Shown here: one piece after another, positions 30,244 to 40,774 of the stretch
Position numbering within the stretch: the stretch's first letter is position 1
How the letters are laid out: each line of letters opens with the position of its first letter
From: Peronospora farinosa
Lineage: Eukaryota; Oomycota; Peronosporomycetes; Peronosporales; Peronosporaceae
Direction of reading: 5' to 3'
Assembly: GCA_947646735.1 (NCBI GenBank)
Contig: CANTFK010000131.1
Location: 247,614 to 311,613 of the forward strand
DNA length: 64,000 nucleotides
Made by a program: the position numbers and the translations under genes
Notes under the pieces: model-generated
Told to the model about the DNA's origin: nothing
Databases searched by the model: none
The model's input: the letters and a program-made list of their open reading frames with translations, nothing else

Positions 30244-32224
30244 TGAATTTCTTCACGCGATCCGGAACTGTAGCCACACAAAGGTTGCGTCGATCTGTTT
30301 CGGCGTCTGATCCACTAATATCCGAGTCTGACTCACTGCTACTGCCTTCCAGACGAATCGCTCTCACGGCACGAGTTTGTTTCGAGGGTGCCGGAGTGGA
30401 TGCCGACGCAGATCGCTGACGAAATTTGCTTGACCCCATTGCACTCGGATACTGTCTTCCCTCCATGCGTTGATATGTTCGCAGAGTTTCTTCCATATCA
30501 TCGGCATCTCCAAGGCGTAACAACGTCAACTGCTTAGCCAGATCGCGATCGTCAAGTGTACAAATGAAATGTTCCGCATGCTCTCGGCGAATTGAGGGCG
30601 ATCCCTCCCGAATGGGAATTTTTGCTCGGATCGCGGCTACATTCAGCCGATACAAATATTCCAATGGCGTTTCATCGGATCGCTTCTTCGCATGATAGTA
30701 TTGTCTCCCGACAGACATACCATATCCACAATACTGGATCATGAAGGTTTCCAACAACGACTTCCACGAGTTCCGAGTGGATCGACTTAGCTGGCTATAC
30801 CAGTTTCGTGCCGGCCCCGTGAGTAAATCACCAAATACTAGACATTTTTCATCATCCGGGGCTTGATCGTGTAATAACGCAGACTTGGCCTTGTTGACCC
30901 AACTTCTCGCTCGATCTTCGTCCTTGTTCCGTCCTGTAAATTCTCTTAGATCTGCGATCGCAGACATTCGAATTCGCTGCGTGACAAGTCCACCATTAGG
31001 TACAGTGCCTGCACTTGCGACTTGTGGTCGTCTTAGATCCTCCAACCCCAAATTGTCTGGATCGTAATTATTGGATCGAGATCGACGCGATACGGCCGAT
31101 TCTATATCCACATCCGAAATGCAAACTTTTGGGGTGTTTGTGGGGATCGCGGATCGACTAGCGATCATGCGGGCTTGATCCTGCTCGTACTTTCTCATGG
31201 CAGCTTCAAAATAAGATTGCAATTGACCTGATCCAGTCACATTCATTTCTTCAGCTGTGAGTGCCGTCGTCGATTGTTCTCTGGCCTTAATCGGTGCCAG
31301 TCGCTCGCGAATATGCGCTGCACCAGCCGGTACAAGTGACATTCGCTGCATATTAATCGAGTCGTCCGACTCCCCTTCGGATTCCGCTGACATATACTGC
31401 GACGATCCAGTATTATATCCTTTTGGTATATCTGCAATCGGCTGGGTCGTCTGATCCACCGAATCGCGCTCTCCAGTAAGCGGAACTAGCCTCGAAAAAA
31501 GAGATCGACCTGCTTGGATCACTCGATCATGGTCGCATTCCAACAGCACCTGCGCGTCAAAAGCTCCAGCGGTGAATCCAGCGTTTTGGAGCAACTCCAT
31601 AAGCCGACGGATCGCTTCCAACTGGTTCGGTGTCGGAATGGGAGCTGAAATTGGTCCTCGCAGCGATCCAATTAGCTTCGGCTTCAAAATCTTTAGAACG
31701 GGATCGCTTGACAACAGATATTTAAGCGCCTTCCAATGAAAACACCATTCCAGCTGATCCAGTTGCCATCCTTTCGCCTTGTCTTCCTCATGCGCCAGCT
31801 TCATGTCGGCATCATCATGATCCGACTCAGGCGCCTTCATCTTCACTCGAGATGGCTTCGAATTCTTCTTCTTCTTCTTCGAATTCGGAGTGGTTTTGGA
31901 TAAAAGTCCTTCGGTTTTAACCGTAGGAGTTTTATCCAGCGGATCGCGTTGCAAAACGCGATCCGCAGGGGTCCTCGAAAGGACCTGGGAAGGGGGTAGA
32001 GGTTTTTCTTCCAGATCAATCTCTTGATCTTCCTCCTTGGTTTTCTTTTCATCTGCGCCCCTCCCAAAACGCTGATGATCCGGGGATCTTTTTTCTTCAC
32101 ACGTCTGCGGTGATACCTTTGCCGCTGACGCTTCAATCCCAGGTTCAACTTTGACCTTTACATCTTCTCTCAGGGACTCACGGTGAAATCCCGAGTCACC
32201 AGAAGATCCGGGCACGCGCACCAT
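30152..32224 (-). CDS. B2 gag (690-residue class)
   Basis: The ATG at 32224-32222 is the first codon after the LTR end. The open frame of 690 codons reads MVRVPGSSGDSGFHRESLRED, a basic Pro/Lys-rich N-terminal part (NSKKKKKNS), acidic linkers and a central retrotransposon gag domain (DLREFTGRNKDEDRARSWV, LTGPARNWYSQLSRSTRNSW, EYLYRLNVAAIRAKIP). The Ser-rich end reads SSSESDSDISGSDAE. Gag forms the virus-like particle. The zinc knuckle is not in this frame: it lies in another frame from 30243 downward. The frame itself is intact, unlike the pol. Confidence 0.8.
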   Translation of the reverse strand: MVRVPGSSGDSGFHRESLREDVKVKVEPGIEASAAKVSPQTCEEKRSPDHQRFGRGADEKKTKEEDQEIDLEEKPLPPSQVLSRTPADRVLQRDPLDKTPTVKTEGLLSKTTPNSKKKKKNSKPSRVKMKAPESDHDDADMKLAHEEDKAKGWQLDQLEWCFHWKALKYLLSSDPVLKILKPKLIGSLRGPISAPIPTPNQLEAIRRLMELLQNAGFTAGAFDAQVLLECDHDRVIQAGRSLFSRLVPLTGERDSVDQTTQPIADIPKGYNTGSSQYMSAESEGESDDSINMQRMSLVPAGAAHIRERLAPIKAREQSTTALTAEEMNVTGSGQLQSYFEAAMRKYEQDQARMIASRSAIPTNTPKVCISDVDIESAVSRRSRSNNYDPDNLGLEDLRRPQVASAGTVPNGGLVTQRIRMSAIADLREFTGRNKDEDRARSWVNKAKSALLHDQAPDDEKCLVFGDLLTGPARNWYSQLSRSTRNSWKSLLETFMIQYCGYGMSVGRQYYHAKKRSDETPLEYLYRLNVAAIRAKIPIREGSPSIRREHAEHFICTLDDRDLAKQLTLLRLGDADDMEETLRTYQRMEGRQYPSAMGSSKFRQRSASASTPAPSKQTRAVRAIRLEGSSSESDSDISGSDAETDRRNLCVATVPDRVKKFSDQRAGSDHLDQDRGPDRMGNHPLWVEETP
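32206..32223 (-). other. B2 primer-binding site overlapping the gag start
   Basis: One base after the LTR end, TGGTGCGCGTGCCCGGAT has the layout of a tRNA 3' end when complemented: CCA, one discriminator base, a seven-base acceptor strand and a five-base T-stem strand. Its first two bases complete the gag ATG. Confidence 0.6.
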
Positions 32225-34082
32225 TGTGATGGAGTGGGATTCGCAAAATTGCTGATGCGATTCCAACTCTCCACTGGCACCCGGACGACCGACTAACGGA
32301 GGGGGTACTCCGTTTCCGTGTAAAGCAATTCCTTCCTAACCTTGTGTACCCGTCGGTAGGGCGGGTTGCTCTCTTCTCGGTAGACTTGAGTCGATGTTGA
32401 ACTGGTTTGTGTTAGGGATAGGTGGGGGGGGGCGATCGCGTGGAATTCCTCACACGATCGCAGTTGTTCTTGGGGTGCTCTATTTGAGTCGCCCTGATCT
32501 CCCTTGAGATCGCCTTGTTAAAAATGTAGATACTTGATCCGCTTGCCTTCTGACCACTTGAGCCGTCTCGCGATCTTGTATCTGGACTTCTTAGTCCTCT
32601 GCGTCCAATCGCAGCTTGATTTGTTTTGTTGAGAATTCTTGCAATCCCTGGCCAAACAATCCAGGGATATGACTTGCGTAGTAGGTAGACTTCCTTGAGA
32701 CGTCGGGAGGCCAAAGAATCCAGCCCGGAAGAGAAGTCGACACGTGTACTTAGAAGCAAATTGAACTCTGTTAATGTTAACCAATCAAATACCAAAACCT
32801 ATGATCTTGACTATCTGTAGCTCAGGATCTGTTGCCACGTATCGCCCTTTCGGAAAAATCAGATCTTGTAATGTGGTCCACTCCAATATCGCCGCGATCT
32901 GGATCGCTACCTCGCCCGGATCTAATACCATTTTAGTATCAGATCGCGGTACTAATAATTAGTATCGGATCGCGGTACTAAATAATTAGTATCGGATCGC
33001 GGTACTAACTAATTAGTACCGGATCGCGATACTAATAATTAATATCGGATCGCGGTACTAACTAATTAGTACCGGATCGCGATACTAATAATTAGTATCG
33101 GATCGCGGTACTAATAATTAATATCGGATCGCGATCCGCCGGATCACGACTTGTCCTCTTCACCGTTTCTCAGGTCATGTGAGATAGTTCATCTATGTGA
33201 CATGTCATATCCACCATTCCAGTCCTCCATAGCGACGTGATCCACACCAGACCGTCTTCCACATGCTTGGATGTACCCATCCTCCTTCTTAGCGATCGCG
33301 TTCACGCGGATTGCCATCGGAAATACTGGATCGCAATTGCGTAGTTTCTAGGCCATATTTGACCCCACATAGAGCTGCAAACTACACCATTCACTGTTTT
33401 CCATCCTATTTGACATCGTTTTGAAACCTTTCTGCGAGATCGCGACTCATCAATATTGGCCACGAGATCGCGACTCATTAATATTGGCCATTTCGGACTT
33501 AACCGAAAATATGCGATCACACTTTGCGAAATTCCACTATTCCACATTCACGTATAATCCTTTTAAAATCAATCCATCTAATTGGATCAACCGATACTGG
33601 AATCAAGTATAATCCAAACGGTGTCCTATTCCATGATTATTCAATATAATTCGGAAATGTGATCCATGCCATGTATCTTCACCTTAAGTATGTTTCAATC
33701 CATATCATCATCGTTTTCGATACCATTGATCCCTTCTTCATTCGTTTTATTGAACAAACAAATAAACGATCTTGGATCATCGGTGCTTTTCCATTCGATC
33801 GTCCATGAATTGAGATCGACTTCATCACACCCAATAAGTCATTTTAGTAAGTGACTTGATGGGGAAAAGGGATCCGACCTTTATGGGAAAGGAATCCGAC
33901 CGTTATGAGAAAGGGATCCAACCGTTATGAGAAAAGGATCCAACCGTTATGAGAAAGGGATCCGGCCGTTATGGGAAAGGGATCCAACCGTTAAAGAGAA
34001 AAGTCCCAATAAATCGGCTCTTGATTTATCGAGAAAATTATTGTATGGACTTAGCCAAAATTCTCAAATCGACTTTACCACA
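32225..34082 (-). repeat. B2 5' LTR
   Basis: 1858 bases. It carries the same two minisatellites as the 3' LTR. The 22-base array has six units (33862-33995) against seven in the partner. The GATCGCG array (32935-33125) has a similar unit number but a different order of variants. Confidence 0.85.
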
Positions 34083-34783
34083 AATCGGTACACAGAATAT
34101 CGAAGATTACAGAAATTACAGGTAACAAGGAGCCAGTTCTTCTTCCAAGAGTCGAAACGGGGCACTATCTAGATCAAAGGGTTAAGGTTAGGCAAGAAAA
34201 GCAAACAGAGAATAAGGTAAATAAACACACTCGAGTTTGCATTACACGTGGCAGCTTTAAGCGCCCCTTTTAAGCTTCTCCGTCGCTTCACCTCTTTCGG
34301 GCGGGATACCCTTTGGCCCCCCGACGTCCATCAGGTGTTAGACGGCTCAAGCAACGCAAGTTGAACCTCAGGATAGTTGGCCTGAGGTGTCAAGTAAGTG
34401 TCAACACTCTACGACCCGCTACAGGAAGCGGTTTCCCTACGGGGAAGAACACAAAGAGGTCCAAGGACCAAGAACAGTCAGCCACCAAAGGGGTACGCAG
34501 TACCAGGTGCATCGCTCTCGAATAAGTCGATTGAGCCCAAGAAACCCGGTCCCAAGTGAAGTATATCCACTCGGGGACCACCAAGTCCAAGTCCTATACA
34601 AAGACCAAGTCTTGAAGTCTTCTGCGTCAACCGAGGAGCAAGACCAGCCAAGCCGACGGGTACACAAGGTGAGACCCAAGGCCAATACGACACGGTATCG
34701 GGGTACCCCCTCCGTAAGTCGGCAGTCCGGCGCTGTGTGTGTTTGTGGTTCTCTCACGTTGTTTGAGAATCCACTCCACCACA
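34083..34783 (+). mobile_element. Type-2 solo LTR, 3' part
   Basis: Continuation of the LTR begun at 23497, after the B2 insertion. It is the reverse complement of sequence in 44120-44970. It ends ...GAATCCACTCCACCACA at 34783 and is followed by the TCTC duplication. Confidence 0.8.
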
Positions 34784-34958
34784 TCTCCTTTGTTTGTCTT
34801 TCACATTCTCAGCCAACGGTCGCTTCACTCCGAGGTTCCCTTTATCTCCAGTCCCTTCTCTCTGGTGCGTGGTACCTTCTCCCTGGTCCACGGCCCCTTG
34901 TCTCTTCAATCCAACTGGTCCCTGGGTTCTTCACAATTTAGGAAAGCACTTCACCACA
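34784..34958 (-). mobile_element. B-related LTR, 5' part (pairs with 23182-23496)
   Basis: On minus it starts TGTGGTGAAGTGCTTTCC at 34958 and matches the start of the LTR at 59386. With 23182-23492 it makes an LTR of roughly 490 bases. The outer flanks (B1 on the left, B3 LTR on the right) do not share a target duplication. Confidence 0.65.
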
Positions 34959-35928
34959 TACGCATTTGCGATCTCCGTTATCTTCTTGAGCGATCCGCGT
35001 GAAAGCGATCGCTAAGAAGGAGAATTGGTAAGTCCAAGTATGTGGAAGACGGTCTGGTGTAGATCACGTCACTATGGAAGGCTGGAATGAGGTGGACATG
35101 ACATGTCATATAGATGGACCATTTCACATGATCCGAGTAACGGTGAAGAGGACAAGTCGTGATTCAGCAGACCGTGATCCGATACTAATTAATAGTACCG
35201 CGATCCGATACTAAAATAAGTACCGCGATTCGATACAAAAATAAGTACCGCGATCCGATACTAAAATGGTATTAAATCCAAGCGAGGTAGCGATCCAGAT
35301 CGCGGCGATATTGGAGTGGACCACATTACAAGATCTGATTTATCCGAAAGGGTGATACGTGGCAATACATCCTGAGCTACAGATAGTCAAGATCATAGGT
35401 TTTGGTATTGATTGGTTAACATTAACAGAGTTCAATTTGCTTCTAAGTACACGTGACGACATCTCTATTCCGAGCAGGATATTTGGCCTACCGACGCCGA
35501 GAATATCGACTACAAGTGCACCCTGGATTGTTTGGCCAGGTGAAGGAATTCTCAACACAACAACTTAACTGCGATCGGACGCAGAAATAACAAGTAAGGG
35601 CAAGCCAAGCAAGTGCAGGACGGATCAAGTGGTCAGAAGATTCAAGCATCGCCTTATTGGACTATTGGGATCTATTGGTACGATCAACAAACAAGTATTC
35701 GGTCGATCTTGTGAAGATTTCCACAAGATCACCAAAAACCCCTATCCCTAACACAATCAAGTGCAACATCGACTCAAGTCCACCGAGAATCCCGCCCTAC
35801 CGACGGGTACACAAGGTGAGGAAGGCTTTATACACGGAATCGGGGTACCCCCTCCGTTAGTCGGTCGTCCGGGCGCCAGTGGAGAGTTGGAATCGCATCA
35901 GCAATTTTGCGAATCCCACTCCACCACA
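34959..35928 (+). repeat. B3 5' LTR (5'-truncated)
   Basis: 970 bases ending ...CCCACTCCACCACA. The left edge corresponds to about base 190 of the solo LTR at 40775, so the start of U3 is lost. It has only three or four units of the GATCGCG minisatellite (35170-35270), against seven in the other copies. Confidence 0.8.
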
Positions 35929-38001
35929 ATGGTGCGCGTGCCCGGATCTTCTGGTGACTCGGGATTTCACCGTGAGTCCCTGAGAGAAGATGTAAAGGTC
36001 AAAGTTGAACCTGGGATTGAAGCGTCAGCGGCAAAGGTATCACCGCAGACGTGTGAAGAAAAAAGATCCCCGGATCATCAGCGTTTTGGGAGGGGCGCAG
36101 ATGAAAAGAAAACCAAGGAGGAAGATCAAGAGATTGATCTGGAAGAAAAACCTCTACCCCCTTCCCAGGTCCTTTCGAGGACCCCTGCGGATCGCGTTTT
36201 GCAACGCGATCCGCTGGATAAAACTCCTACGGTTAAAACCGAAGGACTTTTATCCAAAACCACTCCGAATTCGAAGAAGAAGAAGAAGAATTCGAAGCCA
36301 TCTCGAGTGAAGATGAAGGCGCCTGAGTCGGATCATGATGATGCCGACATGAAGCTGGCGCATGAGGAAGACAAGGCGAAAGGATGGCAACTGGATCAGC
36401 TGGAATGGTGTTTTCATTGGAAGGCGCTTAAATATCTGTTGTCAAGCGATCCCGTTCTAAAGATTTTGAAGCCGAAGCTAATTGGATCGCTGCGAGGACC
36501 AATTTCAGCTCCCATTCCGACACCGAACCAGTTGGAAGCGATCCGTCGGCTTATGGAGTTGCTCCAAAACGCTGGATTCACCGCTGGAGCTTTTGACGCG
36601 CAGGTGCTGTTGGAATGCGACCATGATCGAGTGATCCAAGCAGGTCGATCTCTTTTTTCGAGGCTAGTTCCGCTTACTGGAGAGCGCGATTCGGTGGATC
36701 AGACGACCCAGCCGATTGCAGATATACCAAAAGGATATAATACTGGATCGTCGCAGTATATGTCAGCGGAATCCGAAGGGGAGTCGGACGACTCGATTAA
36801 TATGCAGCGAATGTCACTTGTACCGGCTGGTGCAGCGCATATTCGCGAGCGACTGGCACCGATTAAGGCCAGAGAACAATCGACGACGGCACTCACAGCT
36901 GAAGAAATGAATGTGACTGGATCAGGTCAATTGCAATCTTATTTTGAAGCTGCCATGAGAAAGTACGAGCAGGATCAAGCCCGCATGATCGCTAGTCGAT
37001 CCGCGATCCCCACAAACACCCCAAAAGTTTGCATTTCGGATGTGGATATAGAATCGGCCGTATCGCGTCGATCTCGATCCAATAATTACGATCCAGACGA
37101 TTTGGGGTTGGAGGATCTAAGACGACCACAAGTCGCAAGTGCAGGCACTGTACCTAATGGTGGACTTGTCACGCAGCGAATTCGAATGTCTGCGATCGCA
37201 GATCTAAGAGAATTTACAGGACGGAACAAGGACGAAGATCGAGCGAGAAGTTGGGTCAACAAGGCCAAGTCTGCGTTATTACACGATCAAGCCCCGGATG
37301 ATGAAAAATGTCTAGTATTTGGTGATTTACTCACGGGGCCGGCACGAAACTGGTATAGCCAGCTAAGTCGATCCACTCGGAACTCGTGGAAGTCGTTGTT
37401 GGAAACCTTCATGATCCAGTATTGTGGATATGGTATGTCTGTCGGGAGACAATACTATCATGCGAAGAAGCGATCCGATGAAACGCCATTGGAATATTTG
37501 TATCGGCTGAATGTAGCCGCGATCCGAGCAAAAATTCCCATTCGGGAGGGATCGCCCTCAATTCGCCGAGAGCATGCGGAACATTTCATTTGTACACTTG
37601 ACGATCGCGATCTGGCTAAGCAGTTGACGTTGTTACGCCTTGGAGATGCCGATGATATGGAAGAAACTCTGCGAACATATCAACGCATGGAGGGAAGACA
37701 GTATCCGAGTGCAATGGGGTCAAGCAAATTTCGTCAGCGATCTGCGTCGGCATCCACTCCGGCACCCTCGAAACAAACTCGTGCCGTGAGAGCGATTCGT
37801 CTGGAAGGCAGTAGCAGTGAGTCAGACTCGGATATTAGTGGATCAGACGCCGAAACAGATCGACGCAACCTTTGTGTGGCTACAGTTCCGGATCGCGTGA
37901 AGAAATTCAGTGATCAACGCGCGGGATCGGACCATTTGGATCAAGATCGCGGTCCAGATCGCATGGGGAATCACCCATTGTGGGTCGAGGAAACACCATG
38001 A
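35929..38001 (+). CDS. B3 gag (690-residue class)
   Basis: The ATG at 35929 directly follows the LTR end. The frame is open for 690 codons and is nearly identical to the B2 gag (one visible change near DPDDLGLED versus DPDNLGLED). It has a Lys-rich N-terminal third, an acidic/Ser linker (SAESEGESDDSI), a central gag domain with LTGPARNWYSQLSRSTRNSW and LEYLYRLNVAAIRAKIP, and a Ser/Asp-rich end. An upstream frame extends back into the LTR without a stop, but the ATG at the LTR boundary is shared by both full gag copies. The end of the frame (HPLWVEETP-stop) overlaps the zinc-knuckle frame by 92 bases in the +1 register. Confidence 0.82.
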   Translation: MVRVPGSSGDSGFHRESLREDVKVKVEPGIEASAAKVSPQTCEEKRSPDHQRFGRGADEKKTKEEDQEIDLEEKPLPPSQVLSRTPADRVLQRDPLDKTPTVKTEGLLSKTTPNSKKKKKNSKPSRVKMKAPESDHDDADMKLAHEEDKAKGWQLDQLEWCFHWKALKYLLSSDPVLKILKPKLIGSLRGPISAPIPTPNQLEAIRRLMELLQNAGFTAGAFDAQVLLECDHDRVIQAGRSLFSRLVPLTGERDSVDQTTQPIADIPKGYNTGSSQYMSAESEGESDDSINMQRMSLVPAGAAHIRERLAPIKAREQSTTALTAEEMNVTGSGQLQSYFEAAMRKYEQDQARMIASRSAIPTNTPKVCISDVDIESAVSRRSRSNNYDPDDLGLEDLRRPQVASAGTVPNGGLVTQRIRMSAIADLREFTGRNKDEDRARSWVNKAKSALLHDQAPDDEKCLVFGDLLTGPARNWYSQLSRSTRNSWKSLLETFMIQYCGYGMSVGRQYYHAKKRSDETPLEYLYRLNVAAIRAKIPIREGSPSIRREHAEHFICTLDDRDLAKQLTLLRLGDADDMEETLRTYQRMEGRQYPSAMGSSKFRQRSASASTPAPSKQTRAVRAIRLEGSSSESDSDISGSDAETDRRNLCVATVPDRVKKFSDQRAGSDHLDQDRGPDRMGNHPLWVEETP
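35930..35947 (+). other. B3 primer-binding site overlapping the gag start
   Basis: TGGTGCGCGTGCCCGGAT starts one base after the LTR. It is identical to the B2 site and codes for residues 1-6 of gag (with the preceding A it gives ATG GTG CGC GTG CCC GGA). Confidence 0.6.
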
Positions 38002-39021
38002 TCGTGGATGCTGGAAGAGACTAACGTGTCAAAAGTGTGGTCGTAAGGGACATCCTCCAGACAAATGTTTCTACACCCGTGTTGCCTGCGGAGATGTCCA
38101 TGAGAGTGGAAAATGTCGAATGGAAGAATTCTACAACATGATACGCAAGTGGTATGTCCCAACCAAGCATGCTGGAATGCTTCCGCCGAAGGCTGAAGAA
38201 ATGTTAAACTAGGACGCTCACCAGGTTGTAATCTGGTACGATCCGAGCGTTGTAGGCTCTGCATTTATGCATTTGTGGAAAGAAGATCGACAGATCAGGG
38301 CGTTAACACTCAGATCGACCCGAATAATACATGTGAAGATTCAAAATTTCTGCGTTCAATATCAAGTGTCGTAAGAGTTGATGAATATGCCCTATCGCCT
38401 GCGAAAATGGAGCTCGACTTAGCACCAGGTGAATCACGGGGATATTGGAAATATCATACCCCAGGAAAATGGTTCAAGAAAGCCAAGGCAACGGGCAAGA
38501 TCAACAATGAAAAGGCGATTATGTTGTTTGATTCTGGAGCCGAAGTCTCAATCGTCGACACCACCTTTGCTCGTAAGGTAGGATGTGTCATTGACGAGAG
38601 TCAGAGGCAAGAATGTGTTGGGATTGGTGAGAACACATACATGACGGATGGTCGTACAAGAATCAAGATTACGCTGAATGGATCGCTAGTCTACTATTTT
38701 TATGCTTAGGTAGGAGATCAAGTAGGTCAAGACGCGATCCTCGGAATGGATTTCATGGTACCAGCTGGAATACGCCTGGATTTAGCCGATGGACCACTTT
38801 GTTTGCCTGATGAGGTCAGGATACTTCTGAATGGACGAAGACCTCCTTATCGGGCGACCATACAAGCAATCACAATTCCAGATCAATATGTGGTGATCCC
38901 AGTGGGTAAATCGACTGAAGTGAAAATCGGATTTAGTCCTCCTAAAGCCAAGATCTGGGTGAGGCGCGATCCGAAGTGGGTGCCCACAGTGACTACGGGA
39001 CCTGGTCAGATCAAGTACTGA
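37910..39021 (+). pseudogene. B3 zinc knuckle and aspartic protease region
   Basis: 37910-38212 carries CQKCGRKGHPPDKC in the +1 frame relative to gag. 38275-38709 carries the protease (AIMLFDSGAEVSIVDTTFARKVGC, TYMTDGRTRIKITLNGS) and stops at TAG (38707-38709) after YYFYA. 38746-39021 continues in the same frame with GMDFMVPAGIRLDLADG. In the related pol at 47700-50782 the codon at the stop position is read through as VW, so the TAG probably arose from TGG. B1 and B2 have the same breaks. Confidence 0.8.
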
Positions 39022-39420
39022 CAACTGACCAAAATGGGCGATCAAGAAGTAATTTTTAAGTCATGGATCGCCATTAGGTTGGTGGATGGTCGATGATATG
39101 ATACCTCGGTCCCCAGGATATGTCTCGGTGGGATCGCGTCGGTATAACGAATGGCAGACATTAGCGTTCGAAGCGACAACGGATCGGGAAGAAGAACCAC
39201 CGTAAGAATTTACCGGGCTGCTAGTGGATTATCCATCATACCCTACGCCGAAGAGGATCTTAACACGTTTGAAGGAGGAAGCAGAAAAAGGGGCCAAGGG
39301 ACCGGTGAAGCTCGCGTCACGATCCAATGATGAATGCGATGCAATAAGAGAAGTCGGTGACAACAATGTGGAAGATTGGTGATCGAAGATGAAAGCGAAC
39401 AACTAGCGCAATCTCCATGA

Positions 39421-40460
39421 GTGATCAATGCGATCAGAGGGACGTCAATTGTCGATCACGCGCAAGGGCCGTGGGGTGAAGAAAATTACACTCACAATAA
39501 CTGCACACAGGAATGTATGGAGCGTGATTCGACAACTAATGACCGCGATATGGCCGATCCGGCAATTAATGACCGCGATCTGGCCGATCCAGTAATTAAT
39601 GACCACGATCTGGCTGATCCAGTAATTAATGACCACGATCTGGCTGATCCAGTAATTAATGACCGCGATCTGGCAGACTGACGGCGATCTGGCTGATCCG
39701 ACAATCAGCGACCGCGATCTGGCCGATATGGATCGTGATCTGCGAGAACAAGAGCAAGCTAGTGACACGACGATTATCAACGACGAATTTATTCTAGCCG
39801 GAGGAAGTGTAAAGATGAAGCCTGAATACTCGACGTATTTTCGCGAAAGTGGTGAATTGTATGCCGAAGACGTGGATCAGCATTTGGCTGTCCTGCCTAA
39901 GATTTTGTCATCCACCGAAGAAGTTACGATTGATGATATCCAAGTGGGCGATCCGGGAGATCCTTTAGCCAAAGACCAAGAAGGTCTACGGCAATTGATT
40001 TGGGCGAACCGACACTTACTCATCGGCAAAGGAAATGCGCTTCCTCCCGCATCTCAAGAAGCAGTATGTGATATCGATGTTGGTGGAGCACACCCGATCG
40101 CACAGCGAGTACGACCGGTCGCTCCCAAATTTCGCGAGAAGTTAGCTGACTTAATCAAAGGATTACTATCAGCCAGGATTATCCAGCCGTCGACATCACC
40201 ATGGGCTTCGCCGATTGTGGTAATCATAAAAAAGAATGGTGTCGACATCCGGTTATGTATTGACTATCGGCGGGTGAATCAACTCACGAGATTGATGGTG
40301 TATCCTATGCCTCTGATAAGCGAATTATTGCAAGATATGAATAAAGCTATGTGGTATTGTTCGTTGGATATGGCCAGTGGATTTTGGGTCGTGGAAATGA
40401 CCGAGCAAGCAAGGATGATTTCTGCTTTTATCACGCCGTCAGGCTTGTTCAAGTGGTTAC
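39421..40460 (+). pseudogene. B3 reverse transcriptase, first part
   Basis: Begins with the linker (ten-residue repeats, with a deletion changing frame near 39677) and continues with SSTEEVTIDDIQVGDPG, CDIDVGGAHPIAQRVRPVAPKFREKL, KKNGVDIRLCIDYRRVNQL and LDMASGFWVVEM. It ends at FKWL, where the copia LTR is inserted in the RT motif that should read FEWLRMPFGLKNAP. Confidence 0.85.
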
Positions 40461-40764
40461 TGATGGAAGGTTGAAGGCTTGGGCGAAAGAGCGAAGGAAG
40501 GCGAAGGAAGTATGCACTTAAGGGTGAAGACGACTTGAGCTGAAGATGGTTCATTGGAAAGTGATTGATTTATAGGTTGTTATTCTGTCTACTGATTTAT
40601 ATGTTGTCCACATATAAATCATGTCTTCCTATCAACTTACTCGTTTGATCAATTCCTACCGTCCATTCATTCTTATCCTCCAATCATACGCGAGTAGAAT
40701 TGAAACCGGTTTCAGTAGACCGGTTCACGGTTTCGAACCGTCGCTAAACCGATTACCCTTATCA
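40461..40764 (-). mobile_element. Copia solo LTR
   Basis: 304 bases, flanked by the five-base duplication GTTAC (40456-40460 and 40765-40769). It is the reverse complement of the copia 3' LTR at 63537-63839 (303 bases). It splits the B3 RT codon for Leu-Arg. Solo form implies LTR-LTR recombination after insertion. Confidence 0.92.
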
Positions 40765-40774
40765 GTTACGAATG

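Larger units (their letters stand above)
23749..34082 (-). mobile_element. Element B2: two-LTR B-family Ty3/Gypsy element without integrase
   Basis: A 10.3-kb element on minus, flanked by AATC (23745-23748 and 34083-34086). Its LTRs are 32225-34082 (5') and 23749-25611 (3'), 1858 and 1863 bases. Gag starts immediately after the 5' LTR at 32224. Protease, RT, a first RNase H and a second archaeal-type RNase H follow. The integrase is missing: coding sequence passes from PPEILQE straight to a tail (REQVRRNRFEAMQSHEE) that in chromoviruses follows the chromodomain. The purine-rich GCAGGGGACAAT next to the 3' LTR is a plausible polypurine tract. Frame breaks occur between gag, zinc knuckle, protease and pol. 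The element must have been integrated by an enzyme from elsewhere, or lost integrase afterwards. Confidence 0.85.
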
